DNA of 64,000 bases from Nocardioides szechwanensis (GTDB lineage: Bacteria > Actinomycetota > Actinomycetes > Propionibacteriales > Nocardioidaceae). The position numbers and the translations under genes were made by a program. Shown here in pieces: positions 10,513-19,867 of the stretch. The first letter of the stretch is position 1, and the number at the start of each line of letters is the position of its first letter. The notes under the pieces are model-generated. The model did not search any database. It saw only the letters and a list, made by a program, of their open reading frames with translations, and was not told the DNA's origin. The stretch spans positions 186,001 to 250,000 of the forward strand of contig NZ_FNIC01000004.1 of assembly GCF_900103935.1 (NCBI RefSeq), read 5' to 3'.

Positions 10513-11583
10513 ATGACCGACCAGGCGACGAACGCGCTCCTCGCGGTGGGGTTGGGCACCCTGGTGGCGATCGTGCTGCTGGTGCCGGTCGCGGCCTACC
10601 AGTACCGGCTCGACGGCAAGCTCGAGGCGAGCGACCTCGCGATCCTGCTCAGTGGCGCCGTCTACGGGCTGGCGTTGTGGACCTACACGCTGCTGCCGGT
10701 GCCGCCGGCGGGGGAGTACGACTGCAAGGGCAGGCAGCTCGACCCGCTCGGGTCGCTGGCCGCCATCGACCTGGCCGCACCGGCGACACTGCTGCGCGAC
10801 CCCGCGTTCCTGCAGATCGCGCTCAACGTGCTGCTGTTCGTGCCGCTCGGCTACTTCGTGCGCCAGATCCTCGGGCGCGGCGTCGTGGTGGCGGCGGTGC
10901 TCGGTCTGGGCACGTCCCTGCTGATCGAGACCACCCAGCTCACGGGCGTCTGGAACATCTACGACTGCCCCTACCGGCTCTTCGACGTCGACGACCTGAT
11001 GGTCAACACCCTCGGCGCGGTCGGGGGCTCGCTGCTGTCCGCGATCTTCGTGCGGCGGCGCGAGCAGGCGGAGCCGCTGCCGACCCGGATCACGTTCGGG
11101 CGGCGACTGGTCGGGATGCTCAGCGACGTGCTGTTCGTGGTGATCAGCGGCGCGCTGGCGGCGCTGGCCTACCGCGGCTGGTGCTACTGGACCGACGCGG
11201 TCGTCGACCGTGATGTGCAGACCTGGCTGCAGTTCGGGGTGCCGTTCCTCGTGGAGACCGCCAGCGTGCTGGCCGTCGGGCGCACCGTCGGCGAGCACGT
11301 CGTCTCGGTCCGCGCGGTCGCTCGTCGGCCCCGGCTGGTGCTGCTGTCGCGGGCGGTCAAGCTGGCCACCGGCATCGGCCCGCTGTTCGTGCTGGCGCTG
11401 CTCGGTGGGTGGTGGGCCGCCGCACTGCTGCCGTCGTACGTCGTGGTGACGGTGGTGGCCGCCTGGCGCAGCGCCGAGCACCGCGGCCTCAGCCACCAGC
11501 TCGCGCACATGGACCTGCGGATCGCCGCCGAGGAGGCGTTCGACGACGACGACCCAACCGCCGGGGTCACATCAGGCGCTTGA
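10513..11583 (+). CDS. VanZ-RDD fusion membrane protein
   Basis: A 356-residue membrane protein. The N-terminal part (about 1-185) is VanZ-like, with FLQIALNVLLFVPLGYFVRQ, the conserved E-T-T-Q-L segment and DVDDLMVNTLGA. The C-terminal part (about 195-340) is an RDD domain: GRRLVGMLSDVLF, then GRTVGEHVVSVR. VanZ-like proteins are linked to low-level glycopeptide tolerance in some Gram-positives, and RDD proteins to ion exchange; neither role can be assigned here. It follows the phosphatase by 3 nt. Its last 17 bases overlap the convergent SDR gene. Confidence 0.85.
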   Translation: MTDQATNALLAVGLGTLVAIVLLVPVAAYQYRLDGKLEASDLAILLSGAVYGLALWTYTLLPVPPAGEYDCKGRQLDPLGSLAAIDLAAPATLLRDPAFLQIALNVLLFVPLGYFVRQILGRGVVVAAVLGLGTSLLIETTQLTGVWNIYDCPYRLFDVDDLMVNTLGAVGGSLLSAIFVRRREQAEPLPTRITFGRRLVGMLSDVLFVVISGALAALAYRGWCYWTDAVVDRDVQTWLQFGVPFLVETASVLAVGRTVGEHVVSVRAVARRPRLVLLSRAVKLATGIGPLFVLALLGGWWAAALLPSYVVVTVVAAWRSAEHRGLSHQLAHMDLRIAAEEAFDDDDPTAGVTSGA

Positions 11584-12325
11584 ACACCGGCAGCGGCGCG
11601 TGCTTCATGAACACCGACAGCGGCGCCCAGGGCAGCGGCGGGACACACGCGTCGGCGACCTGCTTCTCGATCGCGGACACCATGGACCGCACGCCCTTCT
11701 CGGTGGAGGTCATGAACATCGCCTTGTCGGCAGCCTTCTCGTTCATCTCCGAGGCGATGTAGCCGGGGTAGAGCACGGTGATCTTCACAGTCTCGCCGAG
11801 CGGCTTGCCGTGCAGCTCGTGGCGCAGCCCCTCGGCGAGGAACGCGACGCCCACCTTGGTGGCGGCGTACGTCGTCATCGACTTGGGCATCCCGCGCATC
11901 GCCGACATCGAGGAGACCATCACCAGGTGGCCGGCCTCCTGCGCGCGGAAGATCTCCATGGCGGCCTCGGTCTGCGCGAGCGCGGCGACGAAGTTGGTCA
12001 TCGCCGTCTCCTTGTTGGCGTCGTAGCGGCCGGTGCCCAGCGGCGCGCCCTTGCCGAGGCCGGCGTTGACGATGACCCGGTCGATGGTGCCGAAGTCCGC
12101 GGCGAAGCCACGGAAGACCGCGAACACCGCGTCGTCGTCGGTGACGTCGAGGACGCGGGTCTCGACCCGGCGGTCGGGGTGCGCCGCCAGGATCTCGGCC
12201 TTGAGCCCGTCGAGGCGGTCGGCCCGCCGGGCACACAGGGCGAGGTCGTTGCCGCGGGCGGCGAACTGGCGGGCCATCTCGGCCCCGAGACCGGAGGAGG
12301 CACCGGTGATGAGGATCGTCGTCAT
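11567..12325 (-). CDS. Short-chain dehydrogenase/reductase
   Basis: A 252-residue SDR with TGASSGLGAEMA at the N-terminus, ALCARRADRL for NADP-type binding, VIVNAGLG, and TYAATKVGVAFL holding the Tyr/Lys catalytic pair. The ATG at 12325 is preceded by a -10-like CAGACT six bases away and no ribosome site, so leaderless translation is likely. The C-terminus is convergent with the VanZ-RDD gene. The substrate is unknown; the tail PLPVFKRLM resembles oxidoreductases acting on lipids or steroids only loosely. Confidence 0.87.
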   Translation of the reverse strand: MTTILITGASSGLGAEMARQFAARGNDLALCARRADRLDGLKAEILAAHPDRRVETRVLDVTDDDAVFAVFRGFAADFGTIDRVIVNAGLGKGAPLGTGRYDANKETAMTNFVAALAQTEAAMEIFRAQEAGHLVMVSSMSAMRGMPKSMTTYAATKVGVAFLAEGLRHELHGKPLGETVKITVLYPGYIASEMNEKAADKAMFMTSTEKGVRSMVSAIEKQVADACVPPLPWAPLSVFMKHAPLPVFKRLM

Positions 12326-12331
12326 GCGCCG

Positions 12332-12337
12332 AGTCTG
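12332..12337 (-). promoter_or_regulatory. -10 element CAGACT
   Basis: It lies six bases before the ATG of the SDR at 12325 on the minus strand, with no ribosome site in between. This fits a leaderless transcript. Confidence 0.4.
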
Positions 12338-12452
12338 GCAGTTGTGACGGTCACCCCTTGACGTGAGGGGTCGCGTGTAATGAGGTGAGCCTTGCACGTG
12401 TCTTCTCCGGCCGTTCAGGCCCACGACACGGCCCGTACAGATTGAGGTCCCC

Positions 12453-15400
12453 ATGTCAGTCCTCCGTTCACGCGGATCCGTCAAGGCACGCCTGGCCGTG
12501 GCCTCGGTGGGTGCGCTCACCGCCGGTCTCCTGGCCGCGCTCCCGCTGTCCGGCGCGCAGGGCGCCCCGGCCGTGTCCGCGGCCGCGAGCCCCACCGCCT
12601 CCGCGCCGGCCGGCTTCGAGCGTTTCACCGACGGCCGCTACATCGTGCTGCTGCGCGAGGCGAGCGCCACCGGCTACGACGGCAACCGCAAGTACGCCGA
12701 CACGAAGTCGCCCTCGGGCACCTTCCTCGGCAGCTCGCCCGCCGTACGCCGCTACTCCGAGCACCTGCGCACGACCCACGAGCGGCTCGCCGGGTCCGTC
12801 GGCGCCAGCGTGAAGTCGAGCTACACGGTGGCCAGCAACGGCTTCGCCGCCGACCTCACCGCGGCCCAGGCCATCGACCTGGCGACCGACCGTCGCGTGC
12901 TGACCGTCCAGAAGGCCGGGATCAGCAAGATCACGACGTGGAACACCCCCGACTTCCTGGGCATGAGCGGCAGCAAGGGCGCGTGGGCCCAGAAGGGCGG
13001 ACGCGCCACGGCCGGCGACGGGGTCGTGGTCGGAGTGCTCGACACCGGCATCTGGCCCGAGAACAAGTCGTTCCGCGGCTCCCCGATCGGCTCGACCCCC
13101 CAGACCAAGTGGGACATCACCCTCAAGGGCGGCGTCACCCGCATGGAGAAGCTCGACGGCACCGTCTTCACCGGCGCGTGCGAGACCGGTGAGTCCTTCG
13201 AGCTGAGCGACTGCAACACCAAGGTCATCAGCGCCCGTGCCTACGGCGACGCGTTCCTCGACGCCGTACCCGAGGAGCTGCTCTCGGAGCACGAGTTCAT
13301 CTCGCCGCGTGACGGCGCCGGCCACGGCAGCCACACCGCCAGCACGGCCGCCGGCAACATCACCAAGGGTGTCAAGACCGCCGGCCTGAAGTTCGGCACG
13401 ATCTCCGGCATGGCCCCGGCCGCCAAGCTCGCCATCTACAAGGTGTGCTGGGAGTCCAGCGACGCCGACCTCACCGGCTGCTTCGACGAGGACATGCTGG
13501 CCGCCATCGACCAGGCCGTCATCGACGGCGTCGACGTCGTCAACTTCTCCATCGGTGGTGGGCCGCAGCCCGACCTGAGCGTCCTCGAGCTCGCCTTCGA
13601 GGGCATGGCCGAGGCCGGCATCTTCATCGCCGCCTCCGCCGGCAACAGCGGACCCGACTCGACCACCCTCGACCACCCGTCGCCGTGGCTGACCACTGTC
13701 GCCGCGGGCACGCACACCACGAAGTTCGAGAACACGGTCGTGCTGGGCAACGGCAAGAAGCTCCTCGGAGCCTCGAGCGCCCAGACCCCGGTCTCCACCC
13801 GCCAGGTCGTCGACGGCTTCGACGCCGTGGTCGCCGGCGGTGACCCCGACGACGCCGCGCTGTGCGGGCCCGACACGCTCGACCCCGCCAAGGTCGCCGG
13901 CAAGATCGTCTACTGCCTGCGCGGTGTCTACGACCGGATCGCCAAGGGCGCCGAGGTCAAGCGGGCCGGGGGAGCGGCGCTGATCATGGCCAACCCTTCG
14001 CCCAACAGCCTCAACGCCGACATCCAGGCGGTGCCCACGATCCACATCTCCGACACCGCGGGCGCGGTCGTCGAGGCCTACCTCGATGCCCAGGGCGCGG
14101 CCGCGAAGGCGGCGTTCAAGCTCGGCAACCTGACCAACGAGAAGACACCGGTGCCGCAGGTGGCCGGCTTCTCCTCGCGCGGACCGGCGCTCGTCGCCGG
14201 CGGTGACCTGCTCAAGCCGGACATCATCGCCCCGGGCGTCGACGTCCTGGCCGCGGTGGCGCCGCCGTCCAACCGGGGTCTGAACTACGACCTCTACTCC
14301 GGCACCTCCATGTCGGCGCCCCACATCGCCGGTCTCGCTGCGTTCATGCAGGGAGAGCGTCCGCGCTGGACGCCGATGCAGATCAAGTCGGCGATGATGA
14401 CCACCGCCACGTCGGTCCGCAACGCGAACGGCGGGATGTCGCGCGACGCGTTCGCCCAGGGCGCCGGTCTGGTCAAGGCGAAGAAGTTCTTCGACCCCGG
14501 TCTGTTCGTGACCTCAGACGCCACCCAGTGGCGCGGCTGGCTGGCCGACCTCGGCTACAACACCGGCGTGCCGGCGCTGGACGCCAAGAGCCTCAACCTG
14601 CCGTCGATCGCGGACGGGTCCATGACCGGTCCGGTGACGTTCCCGCGCTCCTTCCGCGCCACCATGAAGGGCACGTGGAAGATCAGCGCCGACCTGCCGG
14701 GCTTCTCGGTGCAGCCGAGCCGCCCCAACGTCACGTCATCACGCGCCAACGACGTGGTCGACGTGAAGTTCACGATCACCCGGACCACGGCTCCGCTGGG
14801 CAGCTTCAGCAGCGGGTTCATCACGCTGACCGGTCCCACCCGGGTCCGGATCCCCGTCGCCATCCAGCCGCTCGCGGTGGAGGCACCGGACGACGTGACC
14901 GGCGAGGGCGTGACCGGGTCGAGCGACATCGAGGTGATCCCCGGCTTCACGGGTCAGCTCGACGTCTCGACGACCGGGCTGGCCAAGGGTGAGGTCGCCA
15001 CGGACACGGTGGCGGCCAACGCGGACCACCTGACCTGTCTGACCGTGCCCGAGGGCACCGAGCTGACGCGGGTCGACGTCGACTCCGCCGACGACTCGGC
15101 CGACCTCGACCTCTACCTGCTGGCGTCGGACACCTGCGACCCCTCCACGGCCTTCGCCATCGCGGCGCAGTCTGCGACGGGGTCGGCGGACGAGTCGATC
15201 TCGGCCTTCGGCCTCCCGGCCGGGACCTACATCGTCGACGTCTTCGGCTACGCGCCCGGGTCGGAGGGCAGCCCGATGGGCTTCACCCTCGAGACCTACA
15301 ACGTGGGTGCGGACAACGAAGGTGCGTTCGCCGCGGTGCCGGACCCGGTGCCCGTCGTCCAGAACACCCCGGCCACGTTCAGCGTGACGTGGACGGGCCT

Positions 15401-15488
15401 GGACGCCGCCAGCAGCTACCTCGGCTTCGTCGAGTACGCCGGGTCGGACGAGGTCACGATGGTGAAGGTGGACACCAACGTCGGCTGA
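12453..15488 (+). CDS. Secreted subtilisin-like serine protease (S8) with PA and PPC-like domains
   Basis: A 1011-residue exported protease. Residues 1-45 form a signal peptide ending near the Ala-rich AAAS. An I9-type propeptide follows (RYIVLLREA; FAADLTAAQA). The S8 triad is Asp197 in VLDTGIWPEN, His291 in GHGSHTAST and Ser619 in SGTSMSAPHIAGLA. A PA insert lies at roughly 440-570. Fn3-like and PPC-like domains end the protein (LDLYLLASDTCDPS; LPAGTYIVDVFGYA). GAGGT lies 5 nt before ATG 12453. It resembles plant-like S8 proteases of actinobacteria. There is no anchor motif, so it is probably released. Confidence 0.93.
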   Translation: MSVLRSRGSVKARLAVASVGALTAGLLAALPLSGAQGAPAVSAAASPTASAPAGFERFTDGRYIVLLREASATGYDGNRKYADTKSPSGTFLGSSPAVRRYSEHLRTTHERLAGSVGASVKSSYTVASNGFAADLTAAQAIDLATDRRVLTVQKAGISKITTWNTPDFLGMSGSKGAWAQKGGRATAGDGVVVGVLDTGIWPENKSFRGSPIGSTPQTKWDITLKGGVTRMEKLDGTVFTGACETGESFELSDCNTKVISARAYGDAFLDAVPEELLSEHEFISPRDGAGHGSHTASTAAGNITKGVKTAGLKFGTISGMAPAAKLAIYKVCWESSDADLTGCFDEDMLAAIDQAVIDGVDVVNFSIGGGPQPDLSVLELAFEGMAEAGIFIAASAGNSGPDSTTLDHPSPWLTTVAAGTHTTKFENTVVLGNGKKLLGASSAQTPVSTRQVVDGFDAVVAGGDPDDAALCGPDTLDPAKVAGKIVYCLRGVYDRIAKGAEVKRAGGAALIMANPSPNSLNADIQAVPTIHISDTAGAVVEAYLDAQGAAAKAAFKLGNLTNEKTPVPQVAGFSSRGPALVAGGDLLKPDIIAPGVDVLAAVAPPSNRGLNYDLYSGTSMSAPHIAGLAAFMQGERPRWTPMQIKSAMMTTATSVRNANGGMSRDAFAQGAGLVKAKKFFDPGLFVTSDATQWRGWLADLGYNTGVPALDAKSLNLPSIADGSMTGPVTFPRSFRATMKGTWKISADLPGFSVQPSRPNVTSSRANDVVDVKFTITRTTAPLGSFSSGFITLTGPTRVRIPVAIQPLAVEAPDDVTGEGVTGSSDIEVIPGFTGQLDVSTTGLAKGEVATDTVAANADHLTCLTVPEGTELTRVDVDSADDSADLDLYLLASDTCDPSTAFAIAAQSATGSADESISAFGLPAGTYIVDVFGYAPGSEGSPMGFTLETYNVGADNEGAFAAVPDPVPVVQNTPATFSVTWTGLDAASSYLGFVEYAGSDEVTMVKVDTNVG

Positions 15489-15503
15489 CCGCCAGTAGCA
15501 CTC

Positions 15504-15554
15504 GGCCCGCCACCAACAAAAAAGTCAGGCTTGACTGTTTGTTGGTGGCGGGCC
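15504..15554. terminator. 17-bp inverted repeat with nested palindrome between protease and tetR
   Basis: The arms GGCCCGCCACCAACAAA and TTTGTTGGTGGCGGGCC are perfect complements. The 17-nt centre contains AGTCA-GGCT-TGACT, a second palindrome. The outer repeat probably terminates the protease transcript; the inner one overlaps the tetR promoter and may be the TetR operator. Confidence 0.7.
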
Positions 15555-15559
15555 ATGCT
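15531..15559 (+). promoter_or_regulatory. tetR-operon promoter TTGACT-N17-CATGCT
   Basis: The -35 is TTGACT (15531-15536) and the -10 is CATGCT (15554-15559), with a 17-nt spacer. The predicted transcription start falls on the GTG at 15566, so the message would be leaderless. The -35 is the right arm of the AGTCA/TGACT palindrome, which fits TetR autorepression. Confidence 0.6.
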
Positions 15560-15565
15560 CTGCGG

Positions 15566-16180
15566 GTGACTAGTACGGCGAGCGCTCGCGTGCCCCAGGA
15601 GGAGCGCACCCGTCTCATGCGCGCCCGCCTGCTCGAGGCGACCGTCGAGTGCCTCGTCGAGCGCGGCTTCAGCGGCACCTCCACCACGCTGGTCTCCGAG
15701 CGCGCCGGCGTCAGCCGCGGCGCCCAGCTGCACCACTTCCCGACCAAGAACGACCTGGTCGTGGCCGCCGTCGAGCACCTCACGCACGTCCGGGGCGCCG
15801 AGCTCGCCGCCGCGGCCCAGCGCCTGCCGCGAGGCGACCGACGTACTCGCGCCGTGCTGGAGATGCTCGGCGACCACTTCACCTCGCCGGTGTTCACCGC
15901 CGCCCTGGAGCTGTGGGTGGCCGCCCGCACCGACGAGACGCTGATGTCGGCCGTGGCTCCGCTGGAGCAGCGGGTCGGTCGCGAGGTCCACCGGCTCACC
16001 GTCGACCTCCTCGGCGCCGACGAGGCGAAGCCCGGGGTGCGCGAGCTGGTGCAGGCGACCCTCGACCTGGTGCGCGGGCTCGGCCTGGCCAACACCATCA
16101 CCGACGACGCGCGCCGGCGCGCCCGCATCCTCGACCAGTGGGCCCTGACCCTCGACACCGCTCTCAAGGACGACAAGTGA
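15566..16180 (+). CDS. TetR-family transcriptional regulator
   Basis: A 204-residue TetR regulator. The N-terminal HTH reads TTLVSERAGVSRGAQLHHF (roughly residues 35-55), and a helical ligand domain follows. GTG at 15566 is chosen because a -35/-10 pair places the transcript start there. It is the first gene of an operon in which every following gene overlaps the previous one or nearly so, so it likely represses its own operon until an acyl-CoA or terpenoid-derived ligand appears. The ligand is inferred only from the operon contents. Confidence 0.9.
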   Translation: MTSTASARVPQEERTRLMRARLLEATVECLVERGFSGTSTTLVSERAGVSRGAQLHHFPTKNDLVVAAVEHLTHVRGAELAAAAQRLPRGDRRTRAVLEMLGDHFTSPVFTAALELWVAARTDETLMSAVAPLEQRVGREVHRLTVDLLGADEAKPGVRELVQATLDLVRGLGLANTITDDARRRARILDQWALTLDTALKDDK

Positions 16181-16989
16181 CCCAGCTCCTCGACGACCTC
16201 CTGGCCGACCTCAAGGCGGAGGGGGACCAACTGTGGAACGCCGTCGCCGGTCTCGACGACTCCGCCGACGGTGGCTGGGCCACGCCCACCCCGGCCGCCG
16301 GCTGGACCGTCGCCACTCAGGTCGCCCACCTGCTCTGGACCGACGAGACCGCCACCGCCGCCGCGCACTCGGTCACGGGCCCGGAGGGCAAGGCGGCGTG
16401 GGACGAGCTGGTGCTGGCCGCCATGGCCGACCCGACCGGCTTCGTCGACACCGCCGCCCTGGAGGTGGCGCGGCTCCAGCCGCAGGCGCTGCTCGCCCGC
16501 TGGGGTGCCGCCCGGACCGCGCTCACCGAGGCGCTGCGGGGCTTCCCCGAGGGCGAGAAGATGCCGTGGTTCGGCCCGCCGATGTCGCCCACCTCGATGG
16601 TGACCGCGCGCTACATGGAGACCTGGGCCCACGCCCTCGACGTCTACGAGGCGCTGGGCATCGAGCCCGAGGTCACCGACCGGATCAAGCACGTCGCCCA
16701 CATCGGGGTGCGCACCCGCGGCTTCTCGTTCGACACCTTCGAGCTGCCGGTGCCGCCCGACGAGCCCCGCGTCGAGCTGACCGCGCCGTCCGGTGAGGTC
16801 TGGACGTGGGGCCCCGACGACGCCGCGCACCGGGTGACCGGGTCGGCCGTCGACTTCTGCCGCCTCGTGACCCAGCGCGTCCACCGCGACGACACCGACC
16901 TCGTGACCGTCGGCAGCGACGCCGAGCAGTGGCTCGCGATCGCCCAGTGCTTCGCGGGTCCTCCGGGAGAGGGCCGGGCCGCCAGATGA
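16177..16989 (+). CDS. TIGR03084-like metal-binding protein (DinB/maleylpyruvate isomerase fold)
   Basis: A 270-residue protein with a four-helix DinB-like N-terminal half (LLDDLLADLKAEGDQLWNAV; ATQVAHLLWTDE with a candidate metal His; YMETWAHALDVYEALG with a second His). This fits the mycothiol-dependent maleylpyruvate isomerase fold and the TIGR03084 group found next to AtuA genes in actinobacteria. GTG at 16177 overlaps the tetR stop (GTGA). The exact reaction is unknown; it could be a thiol-dependent isomerase or hydrolase in the same pathway. Confidence 0.75.
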   Translation: MTQLLDDLLADLKAEGDQLWNAVAGLDDSADGGWATPTPAAGWTVATQVAHLLWTDETATAAAHSVTGPEGKAAWDELVLAAMADPTGFVDTAALEVARLQPQALLARWGAARTALTEALRGFPEGEKMPWFGPPMSPTSMVTARYMETWAHALDVYEALGIEPEVTDRIKHVAHIGVRTRGFSFDTFELPVPPDEPRVELTAPSGEVWTWGPDDAAHRVTGSAVDFCRLVTQRVHRDDTDLVTVGSDAEQWLAIAQCFAGPPGEGRAAR

Positions 16990-18692
16990 GCGAGCTGCTG
17001 CGCATCGGCAACTGCTCGGGCTTCTACGGCGACCGCCTCACCGCGATGCGCGAGATGCTCGAGGGTGGTCCGCTGGACGTCCTCACCGGCGACTACCTCG
17101 CCGAGCTGACCATGCTGATCCTCGGCAAGGACACGATGAAGGACAGCTCGCTGGGCTACGCGCGCACCTTCGTCCGCCAGGTCGAGGACACCCTCGGCCT
17201 CGCGCTCGAGAAGGGCGTCAAGATCGTCAGCAACGCCGGCGGGCTCAACCCCGCAGGCCTGGCCGACCGGCTACGCGAGGTCGCCCACGGCCTCGGCCTC
17301 GACCCCGCGATCGCCCACGTCGAGGGCGACGACCTGCGCTCCCTGGGGTTCGACGGTGCGCTGACGGCCAACGCCTACCTCGGAGGCTTCGGCATCGCGG
17401 CCGCCCTCACCCAGGGCGCCGACATCGTCGTCACCGGCCGCGTCACCGACGCCTCGCTCGTGGTCGGGCCGGCGGTCGCGCACTTCGGCTGGACGCCCAC
17501 GTCGTACGACGAGCTGGCCGGCGCCGTCGTCGCGGGCCACGTGCTCGAGTGCGGCACGCAGGCGACCGGCGGCAACTTCTCCGGCTTCCGCACGCTGCCC
17601 CACACCGGCCGGTGGTTGGGCTTCCCGCTCGCCGAGATCGCCGCCGACGGGTCCTTCGTCGTGACCAAGCACGACGGCACCGGCGGCGCGGTCACCGTCG
17701 ACACGGTGACCGCGCAGCTGGTCTACGAGATCCAGACCACGCAGTACCTCAACCCCGACGTCGTGGTCGACCTCGACTCGATCCGGCTCGACCAGCCCGG
17801 CCCCGACCGCGTCCACGTCTCCGGCGTACGCGGCGAGGCCCCGCCCGAACGGCTCAAGGTCTGCGTCAACACGCTCGGCGGCTTCCGCAACTCTATGGAG
17901 TTCGTGCTCACCGGCCTCGACATCGAGGCGAAGGCCGACTGGCTGCGCGAGCAGCTCGAGCCGTCGCTGAAGGCGACGACCGTCAGCTGGACCCGCACCG
18001 CCCTGCCGGGTGCCGACGCCGACACCGAGGAGGGCGCGTCCTGCCTCCTGCGCTGCACGGTGATGGACCCCGAGGCCGGCCCCGTGGCCAAGGCCTTCAC
18101 CGGCCCCGCCGTCGAGCTCGCGCTGGCGTCCTACCCCGGCTTCACGATGACCAGCCCGCCCGGACCGCCGACGCCGTACGGCGTCTACCGCCCGGAGTAC
18201 GTCGACCGCTCGGCCGTGACCCACACCGTCGTCCACGCCGACGGCTCCCGCGAGGTCGTGCCCGACCCGGTCGAGTTCACCGCGCCCGACGCCCTGGTGG
18301 GCCAGCGCGCGTCGCCGTACCCCGCCCCGGCCGACTCCCTCACCCGCCGGATGGCGCTGGGCACCTTCGTCCACGCGCGCTCCGGCGACAAGGGCGGTGA
18401 CGCCAACCTCGGGCTGTGGGTGGCCCACGACGGGTCCGACAAGTACGACGCCCGGGTGACGTGGCTGGCCAAGTTCATGAGTCCGCGCAAGGTGCGCGAG
18501 CTGGTGCCCGAGGCGCGTGATCTCGAGGTCGAGGTCTACGTGCTGCCCCACCTCGGCGCCGTCAACGTCCTGATCCGCGGCCTGCTCGGCGAGGGCGTCG
18601 CGGCCTCGACCCGCTTCGACCCCCAGGCCAAGGGCCTCGGGGAATGGGTGCGCTCGCGCATCGTCCACATCCAGGAGGACCTCCTTTCATGA
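16986..18692 (+). CDS. AtuA-like acyclic terpene utilization protein with C-terminal AtuA-like domain
   Basis: A 568-residue protein. The N-terminal 440 residues are the AtuA/DUF1446 domain: RIGNCSGFYGDRLTAM, LTGDYLAELTMLIL, VSNAGGLNPAGLADRL and GADIVVTGRVTDASL. The last 110 residues form the AtuA-like C-terminal domain (FVHARSGDKGGDANLGLWV; YVLPHLGAVNVLIRGLL), a separate protein in some species. AtuA is required for citronellol/geraniol use in Pseudomonas but its reaction is not settled. ATG at 16986 overlaps the previous stop (ATGA). Confidence 0.85.
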   Translation: MSELLRIGNCSGFYGDRLTAMREMLEGGPLDVLTGDYLAELTMLILGKDTMKDSSLGYARTFVRQVEDTLGLALEKGVKIVSNAGGLNPAGLADRLREVAHGLGLDPAIAHVEGDDLRSLGFDGALTANAYLGGFGIAAALTQGADIVVTGRVTDASLVVGPAVAHFGWTPTSYDELAGAVVAGHVLECGTQATGGNFSGFRTLPHTGRWLGFPLAEIAADGSFVVTKHDGTGGAVTVDTVTAQLVYEIQTTQYLNPDVVVDLDSIRLDQPGPDRVHVSGVRGEAPPERLKVCVNTLGGFRNSMEFVLTGLDIEAKADWLREQLEPSLKATTVSWTRTALPGADADTEEGASCLLRCTVMDPEAGPVAKAFTGPAVELALASYPGFTMTSPPGPPTPYGVYRPEYVDRSAVTHTVVHADGSREVVPDPVEFTAPDALVGQRASPYPAPADSLTRRMALGTFVHARSGDKGGDANLGLWVAHDGSDKYDARVTWLAKFMSPRKVRELVPEARDLEVEVYVLPHLGAVNVLIRGLLGEGVAASTRFDPQAKGLGEWVRSRIVHIQEDLLS

Positions 18693-19867
18693 CCGCCACG
18701 ACCGTCACGCCCGACCAGGGGTCCGAGCAGGCCGAGCACCGCGAGGCGCTGCGCGAGGTCGCCACCGAGTTCGTCCGCCGGGAGATCGCCCCCCACCTGC
18801 AGGACTGGGAGGACGCGCAGTCGATCCCGCGCGAGCTGCACCTCGCGGCGGCGAAGCAGGGGCTGCTCGGCATCTCCTTCCCCGAGTCGGTCGGCGGTGA
18901 GGGCGGCGACCTGCTCGACACCGTGGCCGTCCAGGAGGCGATGTTCGCCGCCGGGGCGTCCAGCGGCCTGATGGCCGGGCTCTTCACCAACGGCATCGCG
19001 CTGCCGCACATCGCGGCCCACGGGTCGCCCGACCTCGTCGACCGCTACGTGCGTCCGACGCTGGCCGGCGAGCTGATCGGCTCGCTCGCGATCACCGAGC
19101 CCGGTGGCGGGTCCGACGTCGGCAACCTGCGCACGACCGCCGTCCGCGACCCCGACACGGGCTGCTACGTCGTCAACGGCGCCAAGACGTTCATCACGAG
19201 CGGCGTCCGCGCCGACTTCGTGACCACCGCGGTGCGCACCGGAGGCCCCGGCGGCGCCGGCGTGAGCCTGCTGGTGATCGACACGGACACGCCGGGCTTC
19301 ACCGTCGACCGGTCACTGGCCAAGATGGGCTGGCACTGCTCCGACACCGCCGAGCTGTCCTTCACCGACGTGCGGGTGCCGGTCGGCAACCTGGTCGGCG
19401 AGCAGGACGCCGGCTTCTGGTACATCGCCGAGCAGTTCGTCGTCGAGCGGATGGCGCTCGCGGTCCACGGCTACGGCATCGCCGCTCGCTCGCTCGCGCT
19501 CACCAAGGCCTACTGCCAGGAGCGCGACACATTCGGGCAGCCGCTCATCAAGCGCCAGGTGGTGCGCCACAAGCTGGTCGAGATGCACCGTCAGGTCGAG
19601 GTCGCCCGCGCCTACACGCACGCGGTCGCCGCGCGCCACGTGGCGGGCGAGAGCGTGATCGCCGAGGCCTGCCTGGCGAAGCAGACCGCGTGCGACGCCG
19701 CGACGTACGTCTGCGACCAGGCGGTCCAGCTGCACGGCGGCACCGGCTACATGCACGGGACCGAGGTCGAGCGGCACTACCGCGACGCCCGGCTCCTGCC
19801 GATCGGCGGCGGTGCCACCGAGGTGCTCACCGACCTCGCCGCCAAGCTGCTGGGCTACACGGGATGA
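18689..19867 (+). CDS. Acyl-CoA dehydrogenase
   Basis: A 392-residue FAD acyl-CoA dehydrogenase. Recognisable segments are GSLAITEPGGGSDVGN, KTFITSGVRADFV, QERDTFGQPLIKRQ and QLHGGTGYMHGTEVERHYRDARLLPIGGG (shown here in parts). The ribosome site AGGAGGAC lies at 18672-18679 and ATG 18689 overlaps the AtuA stop. By position it may oxidise a citronellyl-, isovaleryl- or other branched acyl-CoA to the enoyl-CoA used by the carboxylase that follows. The substrate is not determined by sequence. Confidence 0.9.
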   Translation: MTATTVTPDQGSEQAEHREALREVATEFVRREIAPHLQDWEDAQSIPRELHLAAAKQGLLGISFPESVGGEGGDLLDTVAVQEAMFAAGASSGLMAGLFTNGIALPHIAAHGSPDLVDRYVRPTLAGELIGSLAITEPGGGSDVGNLRTTAVRDPDTGCYVVNGAKTFITSGVRADFVTTAVRTGGPGGAGVSLLVIDTDTPGFTVDRSLAKMGWHCSDTAELSFTDVRVPVGNLVGEQDAGFWYIAEQFVVERMALAVHGYGIAARSLALTKAYCQERDTFGQPLIKRQVVRHKLVEMHRQVEVARAYTHAVAARHVAGESVIAEACLAKQTACDAATYVCDQAVQLHGGTGYMHGTEVERHYRDARLLPIGGGATEVLTDLAAKLLGYTG

